Assembly: GCF_026230105.1 (NCBI RefSeq)
Contig: NC_079480.1
Coordinates: forward strand, 31,837,487 to 31,901,486
Origin: Diorhabda sublineata
Lineage: Eukaryota; Arthropoda; Insecta; Coleoptera; Chrysomelidae
Length of the DNA stretch: 64,000 nt
Direction of reading: 5' to 3'
In this document: piece by piece, positions 9,701-18,964 of the stretch
Numbering within the stretch: position 1 is the first letter of the stretch
Layout of the letters: every line of letters begins with the position of its first letter
Program-made: the position numbers and the translations under genes
Notes under the pieces: generated by a model
Told to the model about the DNA's origin: nothing
Databases searched by the model: none
The model's input: the letters and a program-made list of their open reading frames with translations, nothing else

Positions 9701-10655
9701 CAAATCTGCCCGCTACTATGAATTTTTGGGGGTGGTTGTCGCTCGCCTAATAATACTTTGTTTAATAACTTGGTTTTTCTTTGCAAATATATGTTTTTGT
9801 CAATTTAATCTACGATCTAGATGTGTGCCAAGATATTTAACAGTATTTTCTGATCATTTAATTGTTTATTGTTGAATTTCAGAGGAAGACATGTTTTTGT
9901 TCTATTTGTAAAGCTTATATTAACTGATTTACTCTCATTTGTTTTAATTCTTTATATTTTTGCCAGTTTTGTATTCTGTCAAGTGCAGTCTCTAAGTTGT
10001 GAGATGCTCTTGTTGAATCTACGTGTGATGATTATATGATAATAGAAATTATAAATTGTTACGAACTAGCTCGCAAATGGGTCCTTAGGCCGGCCCTGTC
10101 GAGCTACAATGGAATGTTAAAATTCGGCGAATTCGCGCGGCTTCTTCAACATTTTTTATAAATGCGATTTTGATGTGTCGTTTTATTATAGCGGGCGGAT
10201 TATTTACAGTATTTCTTCTAAATAATTTCTATCAAAGTCTATTTATTTACTTCTTTAGTTTCTTTGTAGAATTCTATTTGTGGTATGTAAATAAGTTTAT
10301 GTAGCATAGTAAGTTTAGTTTTGAATAAATAATCGTAGTAAAAAAACGAAATAGTGAAAGTAATTGCAGAAATTCTTCATGTGATATTGATAAGTGAATT
10401 ATTTTAAGTGTTAAGTGTATTGTGTAGTGTGTAAATAAATTGATAACATAAGAGACAGTGTTTATTAATTCACCATACGAATAGAAAGAGTGTATAATGC
10501 TAACGAAACAAAAGTTACTCACCATCCCAGTCAGCATTTCCATAGTATTTACACCCACTTTTACATTTCAAATCAGCCTGTTTAATCCTCAGGGAAGGCT
10601 GCTTAGTGGCGTACATGATGTACTTATAAGATCTCTGCAAAGTTAACACAGGCAT
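310..10655 (-). CDS. Rabex-5: Rabex-5 (Rab5 guanine-nucleotide exchange factor, RABGEF1), exons 1-4, 3' end off window
   Basis: Early-endosome Rab5 activator with a ubiquitin-binding A20 zinc finger. Four exons were joined by hand: 10655-10523, 7475-7278, 2262-1887 and 724-310, totalling 1122 nt (374 codons). The A20 finger (CKSGC ... YCSQC) is completed only by joining exons 1 and 2 (WDG-YCSQCYR). Exon 2 carries the conserved FSKFEEKK. Exon 3 carries the helical bundle ending EKYSMITLYR. Joining exon 3 to 4 gives LYSSLFCPQTT, matching the human LYKYVFCPETT region. Exon 4 is most of the VPS9 domain, with DEFLPALIFVVLKANP and GEAGYYFTNL; the Asp of the first motif and Tyr/Thr of YYFTNL are the residues known to be needed for exchange. 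Exon 4 ends at a GTAAGC donor, so the C-terminus lies left of position 1. An in-frame TAA precedes the ATG at 10655. No lesion is visible. Confidence 0.95.
725..1886 (-). other. Rabex-5 intron 3, no recognised content
   Basis: Phase-2 intron between exons 3 and 4 with GTAATT ... CGCAG ends. AT-rich with poly-A and poly-T runs (for example around 1561-1580). No element could be named. Confidence 0.6.
1887..2262 (-). CDS. Rabex-5: Rabex-5 exon 3 (helical bundle preceding VPS9)
   Basis: Open through IEKKLKKSLFRYF, NPDTDKLMVEFISIF and FEKYSMITLY to donor AG|GTAATT (phase 2). The 3' splice site is the weak point: AG ending at 2263 keeps phase with exon 2, whereas the AG at 2275-2274 (exon starting 2273) has a cleaner position but breaks the frame. 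A small missed exon is the alternative. Confidence 0.85.
2695..2870 (+). repeat. Dispersed repeat shared with about 47470-47635
   Basis: Both sites share ATTGAACATA, TCAATATTAGATTTATT, CATCATTTAATTTT, a CGATACT...TACACCGTTTTC / TTTGTACCGTTTTC block and AATATTTT, in the same order and orientation with small indels. It is non-coding and probably a fragment of a mobile element. It lies in Rabex-5 intron 2. Confidence 0.6.
2980..5480 (+). repeat. Tandem array of 211-bp units (about 12 copies) in Rabex-5 intron 2
   Basis: The marker GCTAAAACAAGCA recurs every 211 bp from about 2980 to 5301; the last unit is diverged after about 5380 and fades by about 5480. Neighbours differ at a few sites: CCCATTTTTT versus CCTACTTTTT, CGCAAG versus CGCGAG, GATGCAATG versus GATGTAATG, TTAGCATTC versus TTACCATTC, GCGAGG versus GCGGGG. 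The repeated 67- and 76-residue ORFs are not genes: 211 is not a multiple of three, so the frame changes in every unit. Confidence 0.95.
5481..6399 (+). other. Intronic interval without a recognised gene
   Basis: Part of Rabex-5 intron 2. Two AT-rich minus-strand ORFs (97 and 84 residues) show no recognisable domain. The first ends near KQFLKSVLFPDKG beside an AAAG|GTAAAT that could mimic a donor, but nothing supports it as an exon. Confidence 0.45.
6400..7030 (+). pseudogene. Degenerate non-LTR reverse transcriptase fragment
   Basis: Successive frames give AIICPIHKKGNKGDCGNFRG, GEYQGGFKKGRSTRNQTIQ, FFIDIKQA, GIPKKLIRLVKMTLNKT and GLRQGDPLSTVLFNFLLEV, which are RT blocks in the right order (fingers to just before the catalytic YADD). 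It is interrupted by stops and frameshifts. The catalytic block is replaced by the hammerhead-like repeat that follows at about 7050. It is on the strand opposite Rabex-5, within intron 2. Confidence 0.85.
7067..7109 (+). ncRNA. Hammerhead-ribozyme-like motif, copy 1
   Basis: Contains CTGAAGA (fits CUGANGA), then C, a hairpin GATAAC-TTG-GTTATC, then GAAAC, loop GCGC and GTC, flanked by complementary GTCT (7067-7070) and AGAC (7106-7109) as stem I. Order and spacing match a minimal type I hammerhead with a tiny stem III, except for one unpaired C between CUGAAGA and stem II. Downstream TGTAATCGTGA and GTAAACAGTGTGTTCAGT recur with the other copies. Activity is not shown. Confidence 0.55.
7278..7475 (-). 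CDS. Rabex-5: Rabex-5 exon 2 (second half of A20 zinc finger, linker)
   Basis: Acceptor TTTTTCAG|GATAC and donor AAAG|GTCAGT. Reads YCSQCYRNKMDLERQKK, then MSGFSKFEEKKRQQTDKK and a basic stretch ending TSNVK. The CxxC pair completes the A20 finger begun in exon 1. Entry and exit phases are both 1. Confidence 0.92.
7476..7930 (+). other. Rabex-5 intron 1, segment without recognised features
   Basis: AT-rich DNA between exon 2 and the minisatellite. A short minus ORF (7596-7790) has no recognisable domain. Confidence 0.5.
7931..8420 (+). repeat. Imperfect minisatellite, about 75-90 bp unit, about six copies
   Basis: The phrase CTACATCCTAT recurs about every 65-90 bases, each time followed by AACTTGA/AATTT and then GTTTGCCGTTGCCGTTCGC-type GC-richer blocks. 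The inner GTTTGCCGTT/GTTTAACGTT module is itself repeated inside each unit, with variants at CCGT/CCTT. It lies in Rabex-5 intron 1. Confidence 0.85.
8421..8950 (+). other. Intronic interval with a short GC-rich block
   Basis: Mostly AT-rich, but about 8519-8557 is strongly GC-rich and holds GGGCCC and GGCAGCTGCC palindromes. No gene was seen. Confidence 0.5.
8951..9363 (-). pseudogene. Broken ORF of unknown family, likely transposon-derived
   Basis: Two overlapping minus frames (9363-9064 and 9134-8952) read as one protein with a frameshift near 9130: LSVGELFHVAKDIDAFKN through FEFIHSCRLTSLFAD, then LPLVTFNINEFYLLPLSA to a stop. I do not recognise the family. It follows LINE fragments on the same strand in Rabex-5 intron 1. 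Confidence 0.35.
9382..9660 (-). pseudogene. LINE C-terminal region fragment
   Basis: Reads ECYVWLVLLETWTLK and KKLEIWLYRRIRR, matching the conserved KCYVWS.LLYG.ETWTLK ... LEAFEMW.YRRMLR block that follows the RT domain in many insect non-LTR elements. Short, with several substitutions and no surrounding domain. Confidence 0.8.
9690..10050 (-). pseudogene. Jockey-clade LINE reverse transcriptase fragment
   Basis: Minus-strand frames give SSHVDSTRASHNLETALDRI, QNWQK, and after frameshifts LGTHLDRRLNWQKHIF and AKKNQVIKQSIIRRA. This is the typical jockey stretch from just after the catalytic FADDT through HLDRRLTW. It resembles the larger jockey copy at 22.9-24.5 kb. Confidence 0.8.
10057..10510 (+). 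mobile_element. Solo LTR of a gypsy-type retrotransposon, copy 1
   Basis: Starts TGTTACGAAC and ends near GAAACA (TG...CA). It aligns throughout with an opposite-strand copy at 25053-24587: both have CGGTCCTGTC/CGGCCCTGTCGAG, TTTTTTATAAATCGCG/ATGCG, TTATTATAGC.GGCGG, and ATTAATTCACC..ACGAATAGAAA near the end. No internal retrotransposon sequence flanks it. The right edge lies only a few bases from the Rabex-5 exon 1 donor. No clear target duplication was found. Confidence 0.8.
10523..10655 (-). CDS. Rabex-5: Rabex-5 exon 1 (start codon and first half of A20 zinc finger)
   Basis: Begins MPVLTLQRSYKYIMYATK and runs to KCKSGCKYYGNADWD plus one base, ending at donor G|GTGAGT (phase 1). A second in-frame ATG at 10616 could also serve as start. 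A pyrimidine-rich stretch ending TTTGCAG just upstream of 10634 could be an acceptor, in which case translation would begin at 10616. The CxxxC pair here is the first zinc-ligand pair. Confidence 0.9.
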
Positions 10656-10832
10656 CTTAATTAATTAATTAATTATAATAACCCTTAGTCACTAAAAGAA
10701 TAACACTAAAAATTATAGTCTGTCTTTCTTCACCTTCAAAAACTTATGCTTTCTTCATATTTTTTTTTATTTTTTCACAAACTTATTTGTGATGAATTTA
10801 TTTCCTAATAGTAATAAGAGTTCTGATGATGA

Positions 10833-11021
10833 TTATCGAGGTGGCACGAAACTGTGATCGTGTGCACACAAGTTAAGTTCTGTCATCAACATTTGTACAA
10901 TTGGAAACTGGGGGTATTTGAGAAATTGGTAAGATACTTCTTTGGATCCTTTAGATTTGTTGATTGGAGTGCAGCAAACGACACCAAAATAAATATTAGA
11001 AGATTCGCCAGGATCAGCCAT
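10833..11021 (-). CDS. Short ORF upstream of Rabex-5, function unknown
   Basis: 62 codons starting MADPGESSNIYFGVVCC. The spacing of Cys pairs (CC, then NLCAHDH) loosely recalls a zinc-binding module such as THAP, but key residues are not convincing. It lies on the same strand as Rabex-5, about 180 bp upstream of its start codon, and could be an upstream exon of another gene or chance. Confidence 0.15.
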   Translation of the reverse strand: MADPGESSNIYFGVVCCTPINKSKGSKEVSYQFLKYPQFPIVQMLMTELNLCAHDHSFVPPR

Positions 11022-11063
11022 TGGTTTCAGACTTTAGGGAAATCAGTATTGGCCACAATTTGA

Positions 11064-12450
11064 GTAATTTTTTTACAAAAAAAAATACACTTTTTATTAA
11101 AAATAAAAGATTATCGTTTCACTGTATAATACGTTACGAAATAAATTCCCAACACTTAACAACACTGAAAATGATAGACTGTTTGTGATTTTCAATATCA
11201 TCTTGTTTATATATAAAAATCGTATCAGTAATGAATAAACATAGGCGGGACATGCCGAGTTCAGTATGATAATAAATAAAAAATAATATACAGAATGGTT
11301 CAAAGTATCTCCAGTACTGTGATGGTCATTTATCGTAAATAAGAGATTAAAAATGTTGTTTGAAATTCAAGGAAATCCATATCGACCTTAGTAAGCTACT
11401 GGTTAAAAACATTATCAATTCATTATAAGAGTCATTTGGAATGTGGACATTTAGTGTGTTCAGTAAACGTAGTAAACAAATTTTATGAAAATTCTCAAAA
11501 AATCGAAATCTCGTTGTAACTGTTTTGTTGATAAATCTGATATCTCATAAATCATGATAACCACATAAGCACTGATTTAAATTCATATGGTTCAAGATTA
11601 ATATGATTCCAAAAAATAATATAATCAGTCACATTTACCAAATTGCATTTTTTAGTCGAATTTTTCAAAGAAAAATTAGACTATTACGGTAGGCATGACT
11701 AGAAGAAAAATGGGGGGCACATCATTTTTCCCATGTTTTGAGACCTCCTGAACACGATTATGATGGTTTTACGAATGCAATTGCTATGGGTCCGGTTTGG
11801 TTCAAAATTAGCATACATGGCTTTTTTGGCGGCGGATTGATGTTATTAGAGTTTGGTTGAAAACAAATGAATATTTCGAGGGGTCGCAGTGCAAAAAAAG
11901 TGGTTTTTGACCTTTTCTCGCCTCTGCAGGTCAAACGAAAAGCGACTGAAAAATGAAATTCCACATGTAGGTTCAATTAGTTGCGAGATGATTTCCTTTC
12001 TAAGGTGGGAACTTTCCATCTCCACCCCTCTCCATTTTATGGTCATTTTTGTTATATTTTCTTATTTTTTGGCCAGAAAAAGTTTAACTAGAGGGTTCGA
12101 ACTTCGCATACAAGTAGGGGTGATGTTGAAGAATTGTCTTTCTCAAGTTCAAAGTTATCATCTTCAGTTCTTCTAGCACAAAATGCCCGAAATCATTTTG
12201 ATCGTTGTAATTGTTGAACTGGACCGCCTCCTATTTAATGAATAATACGAGTATGATCGTTGCTAGGGTGATTTTTTGTACTTCCCATTTTCGAAATTTC
12301 TTGTCATTATGACAATTTTTTCTTTGTTGTCAATTGGATTCGAAAAATTCGACTTTCGTGATGGGGCTCTGCTGCTCACGGCTTTTTTTGGTATAGAATT
12401 TTTCACGATCTAAGAAAGTCACTAGCCTCCAGTTGATATACGAAGATGTA
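11064..12450 (+). other. Interval without recognised genes
   Basis: AT-rich DNA. Overlapping ORFs on both strands at about 11758-12176 have no recognisable domain and look like shadows of an unclassified repeat. Confidence 0.5.
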
Positions 12451-12469
12451 TTGATATCTAGTTAGCCTA

Positions 12470-13285
12470 GACTATGCATAAACAAAATATTGCGTTACCA
12501 TAGCAACGAACAATAACTTATTAGAAGTGTCAATGTAAAGTTTGACGTCAAAAAAGTGAACCAGAGTTACGCAATAAATTAATAGAAGAAAGATGTCCAC
12601 CGAAATTGTGAAAATCAAAAATTGGGTAGAAGCATCGCGTTCGATCTGTGCTCGATTTGAAAACGATGCAGACTTCTTAAACCGAATTGTTACTATGGAT
12701 GAGACTTGGGTACATTTCTACGATCCAGAAACAAAGCAACAATCGATGGAATGGCGACACTCTGTTTCTCCAAGGATTAAGAAGTTTCGTGCCCAAAAAT
12801 CTGCTGGAAAAGTTCTTGTTTCAGTTTTTTGGGATTGCCATAGAGTAGTCATGACTGATTTTTTGGATAAGGGTAGAACAATAACTGGAGATTTCTGACT
12901 CTACGGGGAAAAATTAAAGAGAAAAGGCGCGGAAAGCTATTCGAAGGTATTTTGTTTCTGCAGAACAACGCATCTGCACACAAACCTCATGTTGCCGTGC
13001 AAAAAATTCGTGATTTAGGGTTTGAATTACTAGAACACCTCCCTTATTCACCAGATTTGGCTCCGTCCGTCTATCATCTCTTTCCTCAACTGAAAAAAAG
13101 TTTAAGAGGTCGTAAATTTTCTTCTAACGAGGAAGTAATAAAAGCTGTGGAGGTCTGGATTGCAGAGCAAGAAATATTTTTTTTTTGAAAGGTCTAGAGG
13201 AGAATATGTTGAGTAATAAAATATTTTGACATTGAAATTTTGTTTGGTTTTACAGTATGCTAAGAATTTTTCAATATATCCACAT
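12470..13285 (+). pseudogene. mariner-like transposon, transposase N-terminally truncated and mutated
   Basis: Two frames give NRIVTMDETWVHFYDPETK, GKVLVSVFWDCHRVVMTDF, then after a frameshift/deletion near 12898 FLQNNASAHKPHVAVQKIRD, LPYSPDLAPSVYHLFPQLKK and FSSNEEVIKAVEVW. This is the catalytic half of a DD34D mariner transposase. The first Asp (MDETW) remains; the second is Asn (QNN) and the third Val (PSVYH), so the enzyme is dead even without the frameshift. The N-terminal HTH domain is missing. A right terminus resembling mariner ends (GCTAAGAATTTTTCAATATA) occurs near 13260-13280. Confidence 0.92.
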
Positions 13286-14414
13286 AAAAATAGATTTTAA
13301 CTTTCTGTCAATCTCTTCTAAGTTCTGAAATACGAATAATTTATTCTTAATATGACATTTTTATTGAAAGTTGGTTACCGCAATTATCAGTTTTTATTTT
13401 TTGTTTGAGTTTGATAAGTAACGGATGCACACCTATTCAATTGGCCGAGCTTTGAATTAAGAAACTATAAATTATGTTGGAAACTCCTGAGGAATGTGTA
13501 TGAAAATGAATTGGCAACCTGTATTATATAAATCTAGAATAAGTTATTATTTGAAATCATATCATGACAAAAGTGATATTCTCAAACAAACAATGTATTC
13601 TTATTTTCTTGGTAATAACGATCGCCAAAGCTCAGGTATCGGGTTACCTCGAGGACAAGTTTTCTATCGAATAAGCTATTTGTAGATAGAGTTTAATATA
13701 CTTAATTCATTGAGAAAAGTGGGTACTTATCGACGATATTTATCCCATCTTCATTTTATTTCCAGAATTTAAAAACAGCTAAATTTTTTATTTGTATGTT
13801 GATGTAAGATAATCCTTCAAAAATAATATACGGCACTTCTTTTTAATAATTAGAATAGAAAATTTGATAAGAGGAGGTTCAAGGTTCTCCAATATGGCAG
13901 TAACTTGATCATATTGCATTCTTTCGATAAAACTATCAAAAATCAACATGAACCAAAATATTTGTCTAAACTAAATAGAAATTATGATAAATTTATGATC
14001 AACATTCGATTCTAATTGAAATTTGTTGATAACAGAAATATAATAAAAACAGCATCACTGCTATATTTAATTTAAATCAAGGCGAACTTTGGACTTGAGC
14101 ATTAATCTATACAGGGCGTTTCAAAAACAAGTGATCCCGTTTCTAGGGTAGATAGAAAACTGAAAAAAATTAGGAGTTTACCCAGTAAAAAATTTTCGTA
14201 ACTCCATTCGTATTCAAGCTAAAGGGCATTGAAGATTAAATTTAGTTGATCAAAATACAACAGTTAGAGTAAACGTCTTCTTCAAGTACTTGGAGGATAC
14301 TCAAAAAGCAACAGATACATCCTTATCACTACAGATAAATCCAAAAGTTCCTGCCAGACGATCTACTGGTTAGAGTTGATTTTTGTCAAACATTAAAATG
14401 TTTGTATGTTTAAC
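13286..14414 (+). other. Interval without recognised genes
   Basis: AT-rich. ACAGGGCGTTTCAAAAACAAG at about 14112 resembles the 'ACAGGGTGTTTCA' boundary seen at ends of insect repeats, and marks the approach to the transposase fragment that follows. Confidence 0.4.
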
Positions 14415-14725
14415 TCCCATAATGCGCACTACTGGTGTGATGGGAATGTCAAAAGGGTCATTACCAACACTAATTTAGAGTTAATTTTTGAACAGCAGCT
14501 CTAGATAACAAATTGATAGGTTATCCCATTCTACCTGGCAATTTAAACGGTGATATGTACCTGGTTTTCTTAAGACATTAGAAGATTTAACGTTGATTGA
14601 GCGAAGTCTACTTTTTATGCACGATGGAGCTACACAACACTTTGATAGAAGGTTTAGTAACCATTTTCGAAACGATGAATTGGTAAAGGTGCAGAAACTT
14701 CGATTCATTGGCCTCCTCGGTTATG
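14415..14725 (+). pseudogene. Tc1/mariner-superfamily transposase fragment
   Basis: One frame has LPGNLNGDMYLVFLRH, then a frameshifted ERSLLFMHDGATQHFDRRF and RFIGLLGYARKG. This is the LP.RLNG..Y..FL ... WF.HDGAPAHF module with the second catalytic Asp (HDGA). Probably the same family as the fragment at the left edge. The first and third catalytic Asp regions are absent. Confidence 0.75.
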
Positions 14726-15599
14726 CAAGAAAAGGTACAGAGGTAAATTCACCGCAAGACTCCCAAATTGGTTCAGTTTCTTTGTAGTATTAGTTTCAAG
14801 GGTTTGATCAAGAGCGGGGATTTTATTAACCATTTCTGAAGTAGATACAGTAAATAACGGTTCCATGAAATCAGCATTAATTGTGTTAATCTAGCCAGTT
14901 TTAAAAGTCGCAGAAAACCTTAAAATAAATCCATGGTACGGAGCTCTTTCAGGATAATATTTATGTAACGTTTCCTTGTTTTTTTTTTAAATTGTTTCTT
15001 CGTAACAAATATTGTTTACTCAACAATCGAAACTGGTTTTATACATATTTACCTAATAGCAAAAACCTAACTAACAAAATAATCACGGTAGTAAATGTAC
15101 CTCTGAAAACTATCCTTTTATTCTTATCCTGAATACCCGTGATTTGCAAAAATTCGTTATTTAATAATAAAATTGTTTTTTATTATACACTGATAAAAAT
15201 TATTCTTCGTAACGGTTCTATCTCTCATTCGATGATCCTTAAACTTTTTTTTAATATAAACTAACCGCGTGTTTGAAATATTGCGAAATATTTTATCACA
15301 TCTGTTACTTTGACTTACAATTGATATTATATTTCTATAATTATACCATTTATTTATCAATAATTGACATTTCAAAAGACTTTTAGACGTTTTATAGCGA
15401 ATATAAAAATACAATTCCACCAAAAGTGATTCAAATCGTTAGAGATTCTGATTTCATGGATTATTTAATTTCATTTATTTTGTTTAAATAATAGGATTTT
15501 AATATTTTAATAAAAAAAATCCTGAAATACCTCTGGAGCACAATTTTTGTCAGCACTAGGTGTCAGTAATTAATTTTTGAGATAGAAAAATAAAAATAA
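14726..15599 (+). other. Interval without recognised genes
   Basis: Very AT-rich. The 88-residue minus ORF at 15157-15423 shows no domain. Confidence 0.45.
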
Positions 15600-16865
15600 A
15601 TATTTATAATTTGAGAGAGAGAGAGAGAAAAGCTTTATTTTCAAAAAATTGTTACATTAGGTGACAAAAACTAAATAAAGATACAAAAAAAATAAAGTCG
15701 TTTACAGAGTAGAAGGCACTTTCCGGTAAATATGTTCTCAAATTATTGCGGAAAAAGATCAATTAGCAAGTGATTGTCCATTTTTTTGGATTGTAAAATA
15801 TTGAGCCCTCAACTAATTCTGAACGTGGAGTAGGTAGATTAAGGGCGTGCTCCTCGTTCTTAAGTGGATAGTCATGCAACGATCTTTCTGAAATTGGAGA
15901 TGCGTGCTTACGAATTAGGCAAACCTATTCGAATTTTTTTTATTTAAAAGAAGTCCCTGCACTGAGTCCTGCTTTTTAGTCCTAGTAAATATCTAACAGC
16001 TCTCTTTTGTCGTTTGAAGATTCACTAAAATTGAGTCGCACCACACCTATCCCAGAAGGGAAGGGCATATCGGAGATGCGCTCAATAAGGGCGTAATAAA
16101 CTGTTAAGGAGGTGGATAAGTTCAGTTCTAAGGTGCCAATATATAACTTCCATATCAAGGAATTGTACATAACAAGCCCCAAGAATTTACATATTTAATG
16201 GAGGCAGCAATGTATTTTTATATGACAAAACTTTAGTTTTAGAAACGTTGGGACAGAAGATTAGAATCGCACGTTGATTAGGTCACTAGATATGGTCCTA
16301 TGAAGGGCCGTGAGATCAGGGAGAGTCGTTCCCCTGAAATCATAGTACTGCAATTTATTGATTAAAATATTTTGCCCTTTTGGAATGAAACGTTAATTAA
16401 AGTGGTAAGGTGATTTAATGTGCAATCGGTAGATTCGAAAACATTTTTGATGTAAGTCCATCAGTTCCAGATGAGTATTTATTTTTGATGTCATTAATTG
16501 TACTGCGAAGATCTGCTGAAACTACGGGCATAAAGAAGAAACTGTGTAAGTTAGCATTAGCATCAGGAATATATGAAAGCAGATCACTAGAAGAAGTTAT
16601 AGAATTGGATAAATTTTAGGCTACGTTCAAAAAGTAATTATTAACGTGAAGTAGAGATTATGCTCGATGAAGTTTATTCACAATGGACCATGTTTCTTTA
16701 GAAACAGTACGAGAATTTTCCTTATGATAAATTTTTCTGTATAGTTTCACGTAAGACACTATCCGAGAATTTTCTTAGGTGACATATTTTTGCAGATATA
16801 CGTACACCTTTAGTGGACCAGGGTTTATTTTGCTTATTTTTAAGGGAAAAGAATTGGTTGCCAGA
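15600..16865 (-). pseudogene. CR1/jockey-like LINE, 3' half, degenerate
   Basis: Reading down the minus strand: NKPWSTKGVRIS, a degenerate 'NKYSSGTDGLT' block, NILINKLQYYDFRGTTL, FLGLVMYNSLIWK, LTVYYALIERISDMPF, ESSNDKRELLDIY, LHDYPLKNEEHALNLPTPR and YLPESAFYSVNDFI. These are the pre-RT, RT and C-terminal blocks of one LINE in the correct order, with the catalytic RT centre deleted and many stops. It ends at a (GA)n tract at about 15614-15629 that may be its 3' tail. Confidence 0.82.
15614..15629 (+). repeat. (GA)n microsatellite
   Basis: GAGAGAGAGAGAGAGA at the 3' boundary of the minus-strand LINE, probably the element's tail repeat. Confidence 0.85.
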
Positions 16866-17154
16866 CTAGTTAGTGTCATGGCTTTATTGCAGTGATTCCC
16901 AAAGTGGTCCAGGTGTATCCCCAGGAATCAACGGGAAGCTCCTCAACAGAAGTGAACTTGAACTCTCAGCTGGAGTAACAATCTCAGAAGTTGATAAAGG
17001 GACCCAACTATTAATGACCTCACCGACAGTCTCTTCTCAATACTTTTACTTCGTATTACAAGTAACAGCTGCAGAAGGCATGTTTTTTAGATTAAAGTCG
17101 CTTAACCTTAACCTTAACATTTTTAGAAATCAATAATATGCTTTTGTTACAGCT
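16866..17154 (+). other. Unclassified segment, possible DNA-transposon end
   Basis: CCCAAAGTGGTCCAGGTGTATCCCC-type sequence at 16898-16922 resembles termini of hAT elements seen in animals. An 87-codon ORF spans it without a recognisable domain. Confidence 0.3.
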
Positions 17155-17355
17155 GATCATGGAAGGGAAGATAGAAGGCAGACGCGACCAGGGTAGAACA
17201 AGATTTTCATGGTTGAAAAACCTTCGAGATTGGTTCCATGTACGTGATGCCGTAAATCTAATACGCATGACTGAAGATCGTGAGGAATTCCAAAGGATGA
17301 TTACCAACCTTCATTAGAATAAAGCAGGCACCGGAAGAAGAAGAAGAAGAATAAG
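17155..17355 (+). pseudogene. LINE C-terminal fragment with GAA-repeat tail
   Basis: MEGKIEGRRDQGRTRFSWLK, NLRDWFHVRDAVNLIRMTED and EEFQRMITNLH then a stop and (GAA)n. This matches the 'GK..GKR..GRR..SWL.NLR.W' C-terminus and trinucleotide tail of insect non-LTR elements. Confidence 0.75.
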
Positions 17356-17371
17356 TCCACCGATAGACAGG

Positions 17372-17562
17372 TGACGAATAACAGACCTGACATCGTAGTG
17401 GTTGATAGAAGAGTCAATTCAGTCCTTCTTTTCGATGTAGCTATACCGAACACTCATAACGTTCTCAACAAACACGAGGAGAAACTGGCTAAATACGCAG
17501 ATCTCGCAATTGAAATATTGAAATTAAACAGATGTGGTACAGCGAAATTGTGTCGTGTTTAA
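17372..17562 (+). pseudogene. C-terminal fragment of a second LINE
   Basis: NRPDIVVVDRRVNSVLLFDV, AIPNTHNVLNKHEEKLAKYA and DLAIEILKL match the conserved 'NRPDI...D.......DIA.PN.HNL...H.EK..KY.DL..EI' tail found after RT in a common insect LINE family. Weak decayed similarity continues to about 17760. Confidence 0.75.
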
Positions 17563-17783
17563 GACCTTACACCAAAAACACCTTGGCAAACACCCAGTAG
17601 GGTATAATATGGAATACTTGCCACACAGTGCGCAAGTTTTTGATGTGAACTAATCCTTTTGGTACTTTGTTTCCGGGATAGGTTAATAATACCGACTCTA
17701 ACCCGAGTGGTGCATAAGTCTTTAGCATACTAATACCAATGATAAATAAGCTTCCTTCACATACAAAATTGATACCCATAAAA

Positions 17784-17990
17784 TTAAAATGTATGGAACA
17801 GAAATGGAAATAACGAAATTATGAGAGAAAATAATAGAAAACGCAGACTCGAATGATACAAACACATTAATAGAAAAAGTGAAGAAGAAAGATTCAGAAA
17901 AATATCAGAAGAGGAACCAGTTGTGGATGGAACAAGGAGAAGACCAACAACAAGATAAGAATTCAATGTAGGAGCTGTAATTTGTAAATA
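17784..17990 (+). pseudogene. LINE fragment, possible endonuclease/coiled-coil linker
   Basis: Charged reading frame with RENNRKRRLE, HINRKSEEERFRKISEEE and VDGTRRRPTT. Composition and order recall linkers of craniofacial-protein-2-like LINE ORFs. Family assignment is uncertain. Confidence 0.35.
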
Positions 17991-18458
17991 AACAGGAAAA
18001 GGCTACAATTCAGAATTGTGCTCAATGTAAAACAGCTAAATTTTAGTAATATCGGAAAACCTATTCGTTTAGACCTTGTATATATGAAATAATTTCCCAA
18101 ACTATGCAATTTTGCGATTCAAGTTATAATAAAAAAGTTTTTGCATACAATTGTCCGAATAATATGGGATTTAGAGCAGATAAACTATTTATTTCTCAAC
18201 ATTTATGTGTTTGTTTGACCTTGTTTTCTGATTAAAAAATTATTTCATCATTTTGTGGGCAATTTCAAAATTACATAAGAAATTCAATTCAAATTATTAC
18301 TGTAAATTAAATAACCTCAAAGTCTTAAATATTATAGGCAATGCTATCAATAATCTTCACTTATTCAAATTCCTTCCCAGATTATTTTTTTTTCATACAA
18401 CAAAATCTTCAACAAAATAAATTAACTATTTTTTTCAAATTAACTTTTATAGTGTATA

Positions 18459-18501
18459 GACTCTGAAGACTTTATTTTGGTTATCGAAACACGCGTCAGA
18501 C
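18459..18501 (+). ncRNA. Hammerhead-like motif, copy 2 (degenerate)
   Basis: CTGAAGA and GGTTATCGAAAC..GCGTCAGAC are kept, but the 5' arm of stem II is CTTTATT instead of CGATAAC, so the hairpin no longer forms well. It is aligned base for base with the copy at 7067. Confidence 0.45.
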
Positions 18502-18964
18502 AATTTTTACAGTGATAAATGATTAAATCTAAAAAAAATCTCAAATTATCAATCCACTTTCAAAATTATGATCTAATTAAATATGTAACTCTTTGATTTG
18601 ATATATTTTAGTACATCTATTAAAAAAATAAAAAGTTTTTCATGATAATTTGTTTTGATTTTAATAACAGATGTTTGTGAAAGAATTATCAATAAATCGA
18701 AGATGAAGCAAACTACTAAAGAAAACAAGAAGCAACAAAAGATGCTCTACTATATGAATTTAGCTCTGACTACGACATAACTGTAGTGTTAGTACTTTAC
18801 TTTGTTATTCTTGATGTGTCAGAGGCGCGGATTTCTTTGATGGATGTCATCCAAGTGATGAAGTAACCACACATTCGAAAGGGCGAAGATTCTTTGATCT
18901 GATTTTTCTTAAGTATTTATGTCATAGCTAGGAATTTAAGTAGGAATATGTTTATTTTTGCATA

